Notes under the pieces: generated by a model
The model's input: the letters and a program-made list of their open reading frames with translations, nothing else
What the model was told of the DNA's origin: nothing
The model's database searches: none
Made by a program: the position numbers and the translations under genes
Shown here: positions 23,455 through 33,104 of the stretch, piece after piece
Layout: every line of letters begins with the position of its first letter
Position numbering within the stretch: the first letter of the stretch is position 1
Source of the DNA: UMGS1532 sp045542355
GTDB lineage: Bacteria; Bacillota; Clostridia; Oscillospirales; Acutalibacteraceae
Direction: 5' to 3'
DNA length: 64,000 nucleotides
NCBI GenBank assembly: GCA_045542355.1
Contig: JAZQKX010000034.1
Location: 78,357 to 142,356, forward strand

Positions 23455-25890
23455 ATGGATAACATTATGATTGCACGAGTAGTTGTAGATCAGGCTGTTT
23501 ATCATATTGACAAGCCCTACGACTATCTATTGCCCGATATCGACCCGCAGGATAATTTAGTAGGTAAGCGTGTGCTCGTACCCTTTGGCAACGGCGTTGG
23601 AACAAGACAAGGCCTTATTATTGAGTTATCAGATAAATGCGAATACCCAGTTTCCAAGCTAAAGCGCATAATTTCAGTTTTAGACAGTTCACCTATATTA
23701 AACGACGAAATGCTGAAACTTGCTCTTTGGCTTAAAGAGAAAACTTTTTGCACATATTTTGATGCAATACGCGTTCTTTTACCAACTGGTATTTCTCTCA
23801 AAACGCAGATAAGATATGGCGTTGGGAACAATCTAGAAAGTATTAACCAACAAGAGGAAGCTGTTATTAACTGCATCTCTAAAGGTAAAGAATATTTTGA
23901 ACGCGATAATCTGCTTAAAAAATTAGGTCTTTCCGTTGATTCGTCTTTACTTGAGACTATGTATAAAAAAGGTATGCTCATTCGAGAAGAAATAGCAGTC
24001 CGCATACTTAAAGACCCAACTGTAAAAATGGTTAGATTAATGGCCCAAGAACTTCCCTCTAAACTAACTAAAACGCAGAAAAGTGTTATTGAACTGTTAG
24101 AACAGATTGGTGCATCTGGTGTCAAAGAGCTTTGCTATTTCACAGGTGTTTCACAAGCGGTTATCAAACGTTTGGAAGAAAAGGGAATTGTAGAGCTATA
24201 CGATATCGAAACCTACAAGAAAAGCTATGATGAAATACAACTAGAAAAAAAAGACATCAATCTTACCCAATGTCAGCAACAAGCTTATGACAGGCTTTGT
24301 GACGAATACAAAAGCGGTTATTCGGTTAATCTCCTCTACGGAATTACAGGTAGCGGTAAAACTCAAGTCTTTTTAAAGATGGCGGATTCTGTGGTTGAAT
24401 CGGGGAAAGGGGTTATCATAATGGTCCCCGAAATTGCTCTTACACCGCAGACAATATCAATTTTTACAGGTCGCTATGGTAATAAAGTTGCAGTGTTCCA
24501 CAGCGCTATGTCTTTGGGACAGCGAATGGAGGAGTGGCGTAGGGTCAAAAACGGCGATGCTCTTATAGCTGTTGGTACACGTTCTGCTGTATTTGCTCCT
24601 TTTGATAATCTTGGATTAATTATAATTGACGAAGAGCAGGAACACACCTACAAATCTGAGCAAAGCCCAAAGTATCATGCCCGTGATATAGCTCGTTTCC
24701 GAGCAAAATATCACGACAGTATGCTGATTTTAGCTTCTGCAACTCCTTCTATCGAGAGCTACACCTATGCTAAAAGCGGAAGATACAATCTGCTCAAATT
24801 AGATAAACGATATGGCGATGCCCGTCTTCCAGATGTATCCACAGTTGATATGCGTTCGGCTTTCATGCAGGGTAACCGTTCGGTACTTAGTGAGGATTTA
24901 AAAGAGGCTATAACGTCTGCTCTCGACAATAAGGAGCAGGTAATTCTTCTTATGAACAGACGTGGACATAATACCCATGTTTCTTGTGGTAATTGCGGTG
25001 AAGTAATTACTTGTCCTAATTGCAGTATTTCTCTGAATTATCATTCTGCGAACGGTAGATTAATGTGTCATTACTGCGGTTTTTCTCTTCCATATTCAAC
25101 AGAATGCTCAAATTGTGGTGGCACTCATCTGAAATATTTAGGCGCAGGTACTCAGTTTGTAGAGGAAGAATTGAGCACTTCGTTCCCAGAGGCTAAAATT
25201 CTCAGAATGGATGCCGATACCACCATGAGGCGAAACGCCTATGATGAAAAGTTAACAGCTTTTTCTAATGGTGAGTACGACATAATGTTAGGTACGCAAA
25301 TGGTTGCTAAAGGTCTTGATTTTCCAAAGGTTACATTAGTAGGTGTACTTAATGCCGATCAATCTTTGTATAGTAGTGATTTTAGAAGCTTCGAGCGTTC
25401 TTTCTCATTGCTCACTCAGGTTGTAGGACGTTCAGGTAGAGGTGGTAAAAAGGGGAGAGCGATCGTTCAAACCGTTCAGCCTGATAACGAAACTATAAGA
25501 TTAGCAACAGCACAGGACTATGATTCTTTCTATAATTCTGAAATCTTAACCCGTAAGCTAATGATTTATCCGCCCTATTGCGATTTAGCGCTGGTTGTTT
25601 TTCAATCTGAGAGCAGAATGAATTCAGAAAATGCTTCAAGTTTCTTCTTCGAAATGCTGGTAGCAAAGGTTAACGGTGACTATAGTGAAGTTAAACTTAA
25701 TATTTTAGGACCATCTGTTGCGGCAGTACCTAAGGTTAGTGGCAGATATCGTTATAGAATAATCATAAAATACAAAAACACTAAGCAATTCAATAAAATG
25801 CTTAACGAATGTATACTTGAATATCATAAATCAAAATGGTATAAATCAACAACAATTTCTGTGGATATAAATCCTGAAAATATTATATAG
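23455..25890 (+). CDS. priA: Primosomal protein N' (replication restart helicase)
   Basis: A superfamily 2 3'-5' helicase that reloads the replisome on stalled forks. At 811 aa it has the N-terminal DNA-binding domain and Walker A GITGSGKT. The DEAH-type box is DEEQEHTYK, and the helicase VI-type motif is QVVGRSGRGGKKGRA. The two-zinc cluster is formed by CGNCGEVITCPNC, CHYCG and CSNCGG. All eight cysteines of the zinc-binding insertion are present. It is located between rpoZ and def, with the ribosome binding site GGTGG. Confidence 0.96.
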   Translation: MDNIMIARVVVDQAVYHIDKPYDYLLPDIDPQDNLVGKRVLVPFGNGVGTRQGLIIELSDKCEYPVSKLKRIISVLDSSPILNDEMLKLALWLKEKTFCTYFDAIRVLLPTGISLKTQIRYGVGNNLESINQQEEAVINCISKGKEYFERDNLLKKLGLSVDSSLLETMYKKGMLIREEIAVRILKDPTVKMVRLMAQELPSKLTKTQKSVIELLEQIGASGVKELCYFTGVSQAVIKRLEEKGIVELYDIETYKKSYDEIQLEKKDINLTQCQQQAYDRLCDEYKSGYSVNLLYGITGSGKTQVFLKMADSVVESGKGVIIMVPEIALTPQTISIFTGRYGNKVAVFHSAMSLGQRMEEWRRVKNGDALIAVGTRSAVFAPFDNLGLIIIDEEQEHTYKSEQSPKYHARDIARFRAKYHDSMLILASATPSIESYTYAKSGRYNLLKLDKRYGDARLPDVSTVDMRSAFMQGNRSVLSEDLKEAITSALDNKEQVILLMNRRGHNTHVSCGNCGEVITCPNCSISLNYHSANGRLMCHYCGFSLPYSTECSNCGGTHLKYLGAGTQFVEEELSTSFPEAKILRMDADTTMRRNAYDEKLTAFSNGEYDIMLGTQMVAKGLDFPKVTLVGVLNADQSLYSSDFRSFERSFSLLTQVVGRSGRGGKKGRAIVQTVQPDNETIRLATAQDYDSFYNSEILTRKLMIYPPYCDLALVVFQSESRMNSENASSFFFEMLVAKVNGDYSEVKLNILGPSVAAVPKVSGRYRYRIIIKYKNTKQFNKMLNECILEYHKSKWYKSTTISVDINPENII

Positions 25891-25913
25891 TATTAAAAGA
25901 AAGGATGTTTTAA

Positions 25914-26369
25914 TTGGCTATAAGAGAAGTAGTAAAAGAACCGGATCCGACACTTCATAAAATTTGCAGACCGGTTGAAAAATTTGATGATAAATTAGCA
26001 CAGTTGCTCGATGACATGCTTGATACGATGTATAAGCTTGATGGCGCAGGTCTTGCCGCACCTCAAATCGGAATACTTCGCAGAATTTGTGTCATTGATG
26101 TTGGTGATGGTCCTATCGAGCTTGTGAATCCTGAGATAATCAAAGCCAGCGGTAAACAATTTGAAACCGAGGGTTGCCTTTCTTGTCCCGGCATTTGGGG
26201 GGTCACAGAAAGACCGAAAAAGGTCAAGATTAGAGCTTATGACCGCAACGGTAACAAATTCGAAATGAAAGGCGAAGATCTTTTAGCACGTGCTTTTTGC
26301 CACGAATTCGACCATTTGGATGGTATCCTGTTTAAGGACCATGTTGTAGAATATATAAACGAGGATTAA
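25914..26369 (+). CDS. def: Peptide deformylase
   Basis: Removes the N-formyl group from nascent proteins. The three metalloprotease motifs are intact: GAGLAAPQIG, EGCLSCPG and HEFDHLDG (Cys and two His bind the metal, Glu is catalytic). The start is TTG at 25914 with AAAGGATG upstream. It is 4 nt before fmt, the enzyme that puts the formyl group on initiator tRNA; the pairing is conserved. Confidence 0.96.
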   Translation: MAIREVVKEPDPTLHKICRPVEKFDDKLAQLLDDMLDTMYKLDGAGLAAPQIGILRRICVIDVGDGPIELVNPEIIKASGKQFETEGCLSCPGIWGVTERPKKVKIRAYDRNGNKFEMKGEDLLARAFCHEFDHLDGILFKDHVVEYINED

Positions 26370-26372
26370 TTT

Positions 26373-27296
26373 ATGCGTATAGTTTTTATGGGCACACCCG
26401 ATTTTGCAGTACCATGCCTTAAAGCGATTTATGAAAAGCATGAAGTTGTGGGTGTTTTCACACAACCCGATAAACCTAAGGGTAGAAAACAGATTTTAAC
26501 CCCACCGCCTGTTAAAGTCGTTGCAAATGAGCTTGGAATTCCTGTTTATCAACCTATTACAGTTAAGGATGACACCGCTTTTAATACTCTTAAAGATTTG
26601 AATCCCGACTTGATAGCTGTGGTAGCATACGGTAAAATCTTACCGCTAAGCATATTGAATCTTCCAAAATATGGATGTATCAATATCCATGCTTCTCTTT
26701 TACCAAGGCACAGAGGAGCTTCGCCTATACAGTGGTCTATAGTTTGTGGAGATAAGGAAACAGGTGTTACATCTCAGATAATGGCTGAGGGTATCGATAC
26801 GGGCGACATGCTTTTACAACAAAAAACTGAAATATTTGACACTGACAATTCCGATTCTCTACACGACAGACTGTCTATAATGGGGGCAGTTGTATTGATA
26901 GAAACTATTGACGGTATTTTAAATAATACAATTAAGCCTGTTCCACAGCCTGAGGAAGGCGTGAGTTATGCTCCAATTATAAAGAAAGAAATGGCTCAAA
27001 TCGATTTTTCAGAGAATGCTCAAACGATTATTTCAAAAATTCATGGTTTTAACCCATGGCCTTGTGCATATTTTGGGCTTATGGGTAGAAGAATTAAAGT
27101 GTACAACGCTGTTAAGTCCCAATTAACAGGTAAAATCGGGACTGTCTTAGATAGTAACGGTAGGCTTATTATTGGTTGCGGAGACACATCCGTAGAGCTT
27201 ACCGACATTCAGCCTGAAGGCTCAAAAAGAATGTCGGCCGCCGATATGCTCAGAGGCAGAAGCGTTGAAGTTGGTACACAAATTGAGGTGATTTAA
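26373..27296 (+). CDS. fmt: Methionyl-tRNA formyltransferase
   Basis: Transfers a formyl group from 10-formyl-tetrahydrofolate to Met-tRNA initiator. It has the Rossmann-like N-terminus RIVFMGTPDFAVPCL. The catalytic region is INIHASLLPRHRGASPIQW (Asn, His) and the Asp follows in EGIDTGDML. The C-terminal domain recognises the tRNA. At 307 aa it has normal length. It overlaps the next gene by one base (ATGGG). Confidence 0.97.
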   Translation: MRIVFMGTPDFAVPCLKAIYEKHEVVGVFTQPDKPKGRKQILTPPPVKVVANELGIPVYQPITVKDDTAFNTLKDLNPDLIAVVAYGKILPLSILNLPKYGCINIHASLLPRHRGASPIQWSIVCGDKETGVTSQIMAEGIDTGDMLLQQKTEIFDTDNSDSLHDRLSIMGAVVLIETIDGILNNTIKPVPQPEEGVSYAPIIKKEMAQIDFSENAQTIISKIHGFNPWPCAYFGLMGRRIKVYNAVKSQLTGKIGTVLDSNGRLIIGCGDTSVELTDIQPEGSKRMSAADMLRGRSVEVGTQIEVI

Positions 27297-28006
27297 TGGG
27301 ATTTTTCTCATTTTATAGGTTTATGGACCCATTGTATTTAGCGGTAGTTGTTATTTCAATATTTCTTATGTTGATAGCTCAGTTACTTGTTAAATCAAGC
27401 TATTCAAAGTTTTCAAAGATATCTAACTCCAGAGGATTGACAGGTGCCGATGCCGCTCGTCGCGTGTTGGAATACCATGGGATATATAATGTGGATATAC
27501 AATCAGTATCCGGTAATCTCACAGACCATTATGACCCTAGAACTAATGTTATAAAACTCTCAGACGGGGTATATGGTTCCACCTCCATTGCCGCTGTCGG
27601 CATAGCTGCACATGAAGCGGGACACGCAGTGCAACATGCTAAAAACTATGTCCCCATTAAAGTTCGTACAGCCATTATTCCTTTCGCTAATTATGGACCT
27701 GCTATCGGAATTATACTAATGCTTATCGGCGCGTTTATTAATGCTTTTAATATTATAATTTTCGGCTTAGCGCTTTTTGCCGCAACATTTATATTTCAGC
27801 TTGTGACACTCCCTGTGGAGTTTAATGCGAGTCGAAGAGCAATAAAGACAATAAGCGAACTTAATCTTTTGGAAGATAATGAATTACGTGGTGCTAAAAG
27901 AGTGTTAACTGCCGCCGCGCTGACTTATGTTGCCGCCATGATACAGTCTCTTTTAACTTTACTGTATTATGCCGTAAGACTATTAGGAAATAACAGAAGA
28001 AGATAA
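27296..28006 (+). CDS. Membrane zinc metallopeptidase (YugP family)
   Basis: A 236-aa membrane protein of the neutral zinc metallopeptidase family typified by Bacillus YugP. An N-terminal helix is followed by the zinc motif HEAGHAVQHA, then two or more hydrophobic segments (GPAIGIILMLIGAFINAFNIIIFG). The family's LPVEFNASRRA is present and supplies the third ligand region. The substrate is unknown. The gene is often found between fmt and rsmB in Clostridia, as here, and overlaps fmt by one base. Confidence 0.9.
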   Translation: MGFFSFYRFMDPLYLAVVVISIFLMLIAQLLVKSSYSKFSKISNSRGLTGADAARRVLEYHGIYNVDIQSVSGNLTDHYDPRTNVIKLSDGVYGSTSIAAVGIAAHEAGHAVQHAKNYVPIKVRTAIIPFANYGPAIGIILMLIGAFINAFNIIIFGLALFAATFIFQLVTLPVEFNASRRAIKTISELNLLEDNELRGAKRVLTAAALTYVAAMIQSLLTLLYYAVRLLGNNRRR

Positions 28007-28008
28007 TT

Positions 28009-29304
28009 ATGGAAAATGCCAGAAAATCAGTTGTAGATGCTCTTATTGCTCTTGAAAAATCCCAAGGATACTCCAATTTAATATTAGACTCCTTGCTTCG
28101 AAAAGGACAATTTGCGGCATCTGACAATGCGTTTGCTTCCCGACTATTCTACGGAGTCATCGAGCGAAAACTTACAATAGACTTTTATATTAACAAAATA
28201 TCATCAAAGCCAGTAAAAAAACTTTCGCCCATTGTTCTTAATAGCTTGAGAATTGGAATATATCAACTTGAATATATGACCAAAATCCCTGATAATGCCG
28301 CTGTTAACGAGTCGGTTAATATTGTAAAAAGCTCCCAAGAGCGCAATGCCGCAGGACTTGTTAATGCTGTTCTCAGAGGTTTTATAAGAGAAAAACCCAC
28401 TCTGCCTCAGGATAATTCCTTTTATGCTCTGTCCATCAGATACTCTTGTCCTACATGGTTTATTCAAGAACTTACCGATTATATCGGCAAAGAAGAAACA
28501 ATTAGTTTTTTGAAATCATCGTTAGAAAACCCACCTATGTATTTGAGGGTAAATAATTGTGCTACAACGAGTGAAATATTGTTAGAAAAACTTGTTGGCT
28601 ATGGTTTAGATGCAAAAGAAATTGGCAATAATTGTTTAACAATATCTAGTATCAGTTCTATCGATAATTTAGATGAGTTTAAAAACGGATATTTTCATAT
28701 CCAAGATGTTTCTTCACAGATATGTGTTTCTGCTTTAAATCCAGAAGCTGGCGATAGGTTGTTAGATATATGCTCGGCACCGGGCGGTAAGTCTTGTACT
28801 GCCGCGGAGCTTATGAATAATAAAGGAGAAATTATTTCCTGTGACCTGTACGAACACCGTGTTAAATTGATAGGGAACAATGCTCAAAGGCTCAACCTTG
28901 ATATTATTTATCCAAAAGCAAATGATGCTACAGTATTCAATTCTCACTTTGGCAAGTTCAATAAAATACTGTGTGATGTACCATGTTCAGGTTTTGGAGT
29001 CATAAGGCGTAAGCCCGAAATTAAATATAAGTCGCGAGACGATTTGACAAACTTGTCCGAATTGCAGTATAATATATTGGATATGTCATCTAAATATTTA
29101 GATGAACATGGTGTTATTATATACTCAACATGCACCCTAAGAAAAGAAGAAAACGAGGACGTTGTAATTCGCTTTTTGAATGAACACCCCGACTTTATCG
29201 TATCAGAAGTGTTCCCTCAGTTATATTGTGGTTGCGGACACAGGCTCACTCCCGCAAACTGCGGGGGAGACGGATTCTTCTTTGCAGTTTTGAAAAGGAA
29301 GTAA
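28009..29304 (+). CDS. rsmB: 16S rRNA (cytosine-967 C5)-methyltransferase
   Basis: SAM-dependent methylation of C967 of 16S rRNA. The N-terminal NusB-like RNA-binding domain (residues about 1-130) is followed by a Rossmann methyltransferase with the SAM motif DICSAPGGKSCT. The two catalytic cysteines are in DVPCSGFG and YSTCTLRKEEN. At 431 aa it is of normal length. It starts 2 nt after the metallopeptidase and ends 3 nt before rlmN. Confidence 0.95.
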   Translation: MENARKSVVDALIALEKSQGYSNLILDSLLRKGQFAASDNAFASRLFYGVIERKLTIDFYINKISSKPVKKLSPIVLNSLRIGIYQLEYMTKIPDNAAVNESVNIVKSSQERNAAGLVNAVLRGFIREKPTLPQDNSFYALSIRYSCPTWFIQELTDYIGKEETISFLKSSLENPPMYLRVNNCATTSEILLEKLVGYGLDAKEIGNNCLTISSISSIDNLDEFKNGYFHIQDVSSQICVSALNPEAGDRLLDICSAPGGKSCTAAELMNNKGEIISCDLYEHRVKLIGNNAQRLNLDIIYPKANDATVFNSHFGKFNKILCDVPCSGFGVIRRKPEIKYKSRDDLTNLSELQYNILDMSSKYLDEHGVIIYSTCTLRKEENEDVVIRFLNEHPDFIVSEVFPQLYCGCGHRLTPANCGGDGFFFAVLKRK

Positions 29305-29307
29305 ACT

Positions 29308-30339
29308 ATGTTGCAAAAAGCAGATATTAAATCTATGTACCTGGATGAGCTCAAAAGCTTTATCAGTAATATGGGCGAACCATCGTTCAGGGCTAATCAA
29401 GTTTTTGAGTGGTTACATAAGGGTTGTTCTTCCTTTGATGAAATGACCAACATATCTAAGGCTCTTAGAGATAAGTTAAATAATGTAAGCTACATTGCAA
29501 ATGTGCAGATAGCTCAAAAACTTGTCTCTGAAATAGATGGAACTGTTAAGTATCTTTATAGGCTCCAAGACGGAGAGTATATTGAATCCGTCCTGATGAA
29601 ATACAACCATGGATATACTGTATGTGCGTCAACTCAGGTGGGTTGTCGTATGGGGTGTAAATTCTGTGCTTCTGGGATTAATGGATTAGCTAGGAATCTC
29701 ACAGCTTCCGAAATCCTTTCTCAGATAACCACTGCCGCTATAGATAATGGCATAAGAGTATCAAATGTTGTATTGATGGGAATGGGAGAGCCATTAGATA
29801 ATTTTGATAATACCATCAGATTTTTAAAATTAATTTCTCATGAAAAAGGACTTAACATAGGCCTTCGTCATATATCTGTTTCGACCAGCGGATTGGTTGA
29901 TAAAATTAAAGAATTATCCACATATAATTTACCTGTTACGCTTTCAATTTCACTTCACAATCCGTTTGATGCACAGAGATGTGAAATTATGCCAGTTAAT
30001 AAAAAATGGAATGTAGCTTCGCTAATTTCGGCTTGTAAAGAATATGTGAACACAACAGGCAGAAGAATCTCTTTTGAGTACGCTCTTATTGATGGCGTGA
30101 ACGATTCATACAGTCATGCAGATGAATTAGCAACCTTATTAAAAGGTGTATTGTCGCATGTTAACCTTATACCTGCAAATCCTGTTGTTGAAAACAATTT
30201 TAAAAGACCAGACATGAAAAAAATTAATGCATTCAAAGCACGACTTGAAATGCATGGTATAAACACCACAGTAAGGCGTACCTTAGGCGCTGATATAAAC
30301 GCTTCCTGCGGTCAACTACGCAGGGAACATACTAATTAA
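29308..30339 (+). CDS. rlmN: 23S rRNA/tRNA (adenine C2)-methyltransferase, radical SAM
   Basis: Methylates C2 of A2503 in 23S rRNA and A37 in some tRNAs. The radical-SAM cluster motif is CRMGCKFC (CxxxCxxC, residues about 113-120). The second functional cysteine is in the C-terminal region SCGQLR. The ligand motifs GMGEPLDNFDN and SISLHN are clear. Codon use and spacing match its neighbours. Confidence 0.96.
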   Translation: MLQKADIKSMYLDELKSFISNMGEPSFRANQVFEWLHKGCSSFDEMTNISKALRDKLNNVSYIANVQIAQKLVSEIDGTVKYLYRLQDGEYIESVLMKYNHGYTVCASTQVGCRMGCKFCASGINGLARNLTASEILSQITTAAIDNGIRVSNVVLMGMGEPLDNFDNTIRFLKLISHEKGLNIGLRHISVSTSGLVDKIKELSTYNLPVTLSISLHNPFDAQRCEIMPVNKKWNVASLISACKEYVNTTGRRISFEYALIDGVNDSYSHADELATLLKGVLSHVNLIPANPVVENNFKRPDMKKINAFKARLEMHGINTTVRRTLGADINASCGQLRREHTN

Positions 30340-30366
30340 CAAAACTCTTAACGGGAGGTGTTAGCT

Positions 30367-31095
30367 TTGAAAATTGCAAGTAAAACCGATATAGGCTTGG
30401 TAAGAAGCAGTAATCAGGATTCCTATGCCGCAGGCGAACTTTCAGATGGTACAGCCTGGGCTGTTGTATGCGACGGAATGGGCGGTGCCAATGGCGGAAA
30501 TATTGCTAGTGCAAATGCTGTTAAGATTATTTCTGAATACATATCGTCTTCGTATCATGAGGGGATGAATTCAAACTCTATTAAAACCTTGCTTCAATCC
30601 TCTATATGCGGAGCTAATGTTAGACTGTTTGATATGTCCCGTACTATTGAATCCTTAAAGGGAATGGGCACAACAGTTGTTACTGTTATCGTTTCCGACG
30701 GAGTTGCTCATATCGCCCACGCTGGTGACAGCAGAGCTTATATTTTGCGAGATAACAAGCTAATACAAATCACAAAGGACCATTCTATGGTGCAATCAAT
30801 GCTTGATAAAGGACAAATCACTGCAGAAGAAGCAAAGAACCACCCTAATAAGAACTTAATTACCAGAGCCTTAGGAATAGCTGATGACATTTCTATTGAA
30901 TACAATGAAATCGATTTCTGTGAAAGCGATTGCATTTTGATCTGCACAGACGGTTTAACAAATTTCGTAAATGTAGAGGAAATTGAAGGTATAGTTTCAA
31001 AGCATAATTTTTATGAATACCCACAGGCTTTAATAGACGCCGCTAATTCCCGCGGCGGCGGTGACAACATCACAGTTGTTTTACTTTCGAATTAA
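30367..31095 (+). CDS. prpC: PP2C-family Ser/Thr protein phosphatase (PrpC/Stp)
   Basis: Reverses phosphorylation by the PASTA kinase encoded next door. At about 242 aa it has RSSNQDSY, VCDGMGG, GDSRAYIL and the late GGGDNITVVLL, whose aspartates bind two metal ions. I prefer the TTG at 30367, 8 nt from GGGAGG; a GTG at 30358 lies inside that ribosome binding site. The pair with prkC is conserved in Firmicutes. Confidence 0.95.
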   Translation: MKIASKTDIGLVRSSNQDSYAAGELSDGTAWAVVCDGMGGANGGNIASANAVKIISEYISSSYHEGMNSNSIKTLLQSSICGANVRLFDMSRTIESLKGMGTTVVTVIVSDGVAHIAHAGDSRAYILRDNKLIQITKDHSMVQSMLDKGQITAEEAKNHPNKNLITRALGIADDISIEYNEIDFCESDCILICTDGLTNFVNVEEIEGIVSKHNFYEYPQALIDAANSRGGGDNITVVLLSN

Positions 31096-31142
31096 GTTAG
31101 AATTATAGGTTTGTAATTTTTAGATTGGATGGTAACATAGAT

Positions 31143-33104
31143 ATGGATAAATATGTCGGTAAAAGATTAGACGGCAGATATGAAATTCGCGAAATAATTG
31201 GTGTTGGCGGAATGGCTGTAGTTTATAAAGCCTATGATGCTATAGAAAGCCGTATTGTAGCAATAAAGATACTTAAAGAAGAATTTGTATCCAACGAGGA
31301 GTTTGTCCGCAGATTCAAAAACGAATCTAAGGCAATCGCTGTTTTATCACATCCTAATATAGTTAAAGTTTATGATGTTAGCTTTGGTGATTTGATTCAA
31401 TATATCGTCATGGAATATATCGAAGGAATTACTTTAAAGAGATACATCGAGTCTCATGGTAGTGTAGCATGGAAAGATACTGTCAATATTGTTATGCAGA
31501 TCCTTAAAGCTCTTCAACACGCTCATGACAAAGGAATAATTCATCGCGATGTAAAGCCACAGAATATCATGCTTACTACAGATGGCGCAATCAAGGTTAC
31601 AGATTTCGGTATTGCCCGTTTCGCCAGAAGTGAGCATAAAACTATGACCGATAAAGCGATTGGTTCTGTGCATTATATAAGCCCGGAACAGGCTCGAAGC
31701 GAAGTTACAGATGAAAAAGCAGATATTTATTCTGTTGGCGTAATAATGTATGAAATGCTTTCGGGAACTTTACCTTTCCAGGCCGATAGCGCCGTTATAG
31801 TTGCTATGATGCAGTTGCAAAACGAAGCAAAACCACTAAGAGATATCGACCCTACTATTCCTCTCGGTCTTGCTCAGATTACAATGAATGCTATGCAAAA
31901 AGAGGTAATTAGAAGATATCAGACTGCAGCTGAAATGCTGTGCGATTTGGAATCATTCAGACGAGATCCATCTGCTACCTTTGAGCATAAATATTTTGTC
32001 GACAATGCACCGACCAGATTTGTTGAAGATGCCGTAGAAGATGCTGAAACAGATACCGAAACATCTGTTTCACCTAAAAGAAAAATCCCCTGGATTCCTA
32101 TTCTTACAGGTGTCACCGTAGGTGTTGCAATACTTGTTGCTGTATATATCGTAAGCACTGTGTTTAAGGGTATGAATTCAACTGCCAGCGGTATACCATG
32201 TCCCGATTTCGTTGGCATGACTCTGGATGAAATCAAAGAGGAATATGATACTGACAAATTTACCATTGTTCCTGAATATAGAGAAGACAGCAACTACGAA
32301 GTCGGTGAGGTAATCAGCCAGAAGCCCAGCCCCGGAACTGAGGTAAAAAAGAAAAACGAAATTAAGCTGGTGATTGCTAAAGAGGCGGCGATGCTTCAGA
32401 TTCCTGATGTTACCAATGATACAGCATCCCTTGCCAGAAAGGTTTTAAAGGAAGCAGGTTTTACCAACTTTGAAACCGAAGAAATTTACGATGATGTTGT
32501 AGATGAGGATAAGGTTGTCAAAACCTCTCCTCTAAGCGGTTCCTTAGTTGCTGCTGATGAAGAAATTATTATATACATCAGCAAAGGCAGAGAGATTATT
32601 TACACTACTGTTCCTAAGGTTATTGGCTACGATGAGGAATCAGCTAAAGCCATGTTAGAAAGCAAAAAGCTTAAGCTTGGAAATGTTAAGGAAAGTGATA
32701 GCTCCCAGCCTAAAGGATTTGTAATTTCGCAAAGCATTTCCGATAGACAGGTTGAGGTTGGCACAGAGATTGATATCGTTATCAGCACAGGAAATGAAGT
32801 TAAACAAAACACATTAAGCGTTACTGTAGATTTACCCACTGATTGCAGTTTTAACAATGGATATATTTATGCAGAATACGACGACGTGCATCATCAGTCA
32901 CCACAGCTCTCTTTTGAGGATGACCATAGCTACAGTTTCACTGTAAATTCCGCCGACGAGGTTTGCGATATAATCGTTAAAATTCTGGACCCTGAGGAAA
33001 TATATGAATATAACTATCAGAAAATCAGGATAGATTTTAGCGAGAAAAACCCGAAACCCGAAGTGATAAAGAAATACAACGAATATCCTAAGGACAGCGA
33101 GTAA
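31143..33104 (+). CDS. prkC: PASTA-domain Ser/Thr protein kinase (PrkC/Stk1)
   Basis: A transmembrane kinase that senses muropeptides or lipid II and controls growth, cell wall and spore germination. Residues 1 to about 270 are a eukaryotic-like kinase with IGVGGMAVVYKA, IIHRDVKPQN and VTDFGIARF. An acidic juxtamembrane segment follows, then a helix at about 315-342. Outside are three PASTA repeats (about 352-415, 416-487, 488-552) and a C-terminal beta-rich domain of about 100 residues. I take ATG 31143; TTG 31125 would add six residues. The stop overlaps the rsgA start. Three PASTA units is a usual number. Confidence 0.95.
   Translation: MDKYVGKRLDGRYEIREIIGVGGMAVVYKAYDAIESRIVAIKILKEEFVSNEEFVRRFKNESKAIAVLSHPNIVKVYDVSFGDLIQYIVMEYIEGITLKRYIESHGSVAWKDTVNIVMQILKALQHAHDKGIIHRDVKPQNIMLTTDGAIKVTDFGIARFARSEHKTMTDKAIGSVHYISPEQARSEVTDEKADIYSVGVIMYEMLSGTLPFQADSAVIVAMMQLQNEAKPLRDIDPTIPLGLAQITMNAMQKEVIRRYQTAAEMLCDLESFRRDPSATFEHKYFVDNAPTRFVEDAVEDAETDTETSVSPKRKIPWIPILTGVTVGVAILVAVYIVSTVFKGMNSTASGIPCPDFVGMTLDEIKEEYDTDKFTIVPEYREDSNYEVGEVISQKPSPGTEVKKKNEIKLVIAKEAAMLQIPDVTNDTASLARKVLKEAGFTNFETEEIYDDVVDEDKVVKTSPLSGSLVAADEEIIIYISKGREIIYTTVPKVIGYDEESAKAMLESKKLKLGNVKESDSSQPKGFVISQSISDRQVEVGTEIDIVISTGNEVKQNTLSVTVDLPTDCSFNNGYIYAEYDDVHHQSPQLSFEDDHSYSFTVNSADEVCDIIVKILDPEEIYEYNYQKIRIDFSEKNPKPEVIKKYNEYPKDSE

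Noticed and set aside
23523..24125. Minus-strand frame of 200 aa in priA
   Set aside because: Antisense shadow of a long conserved gene.
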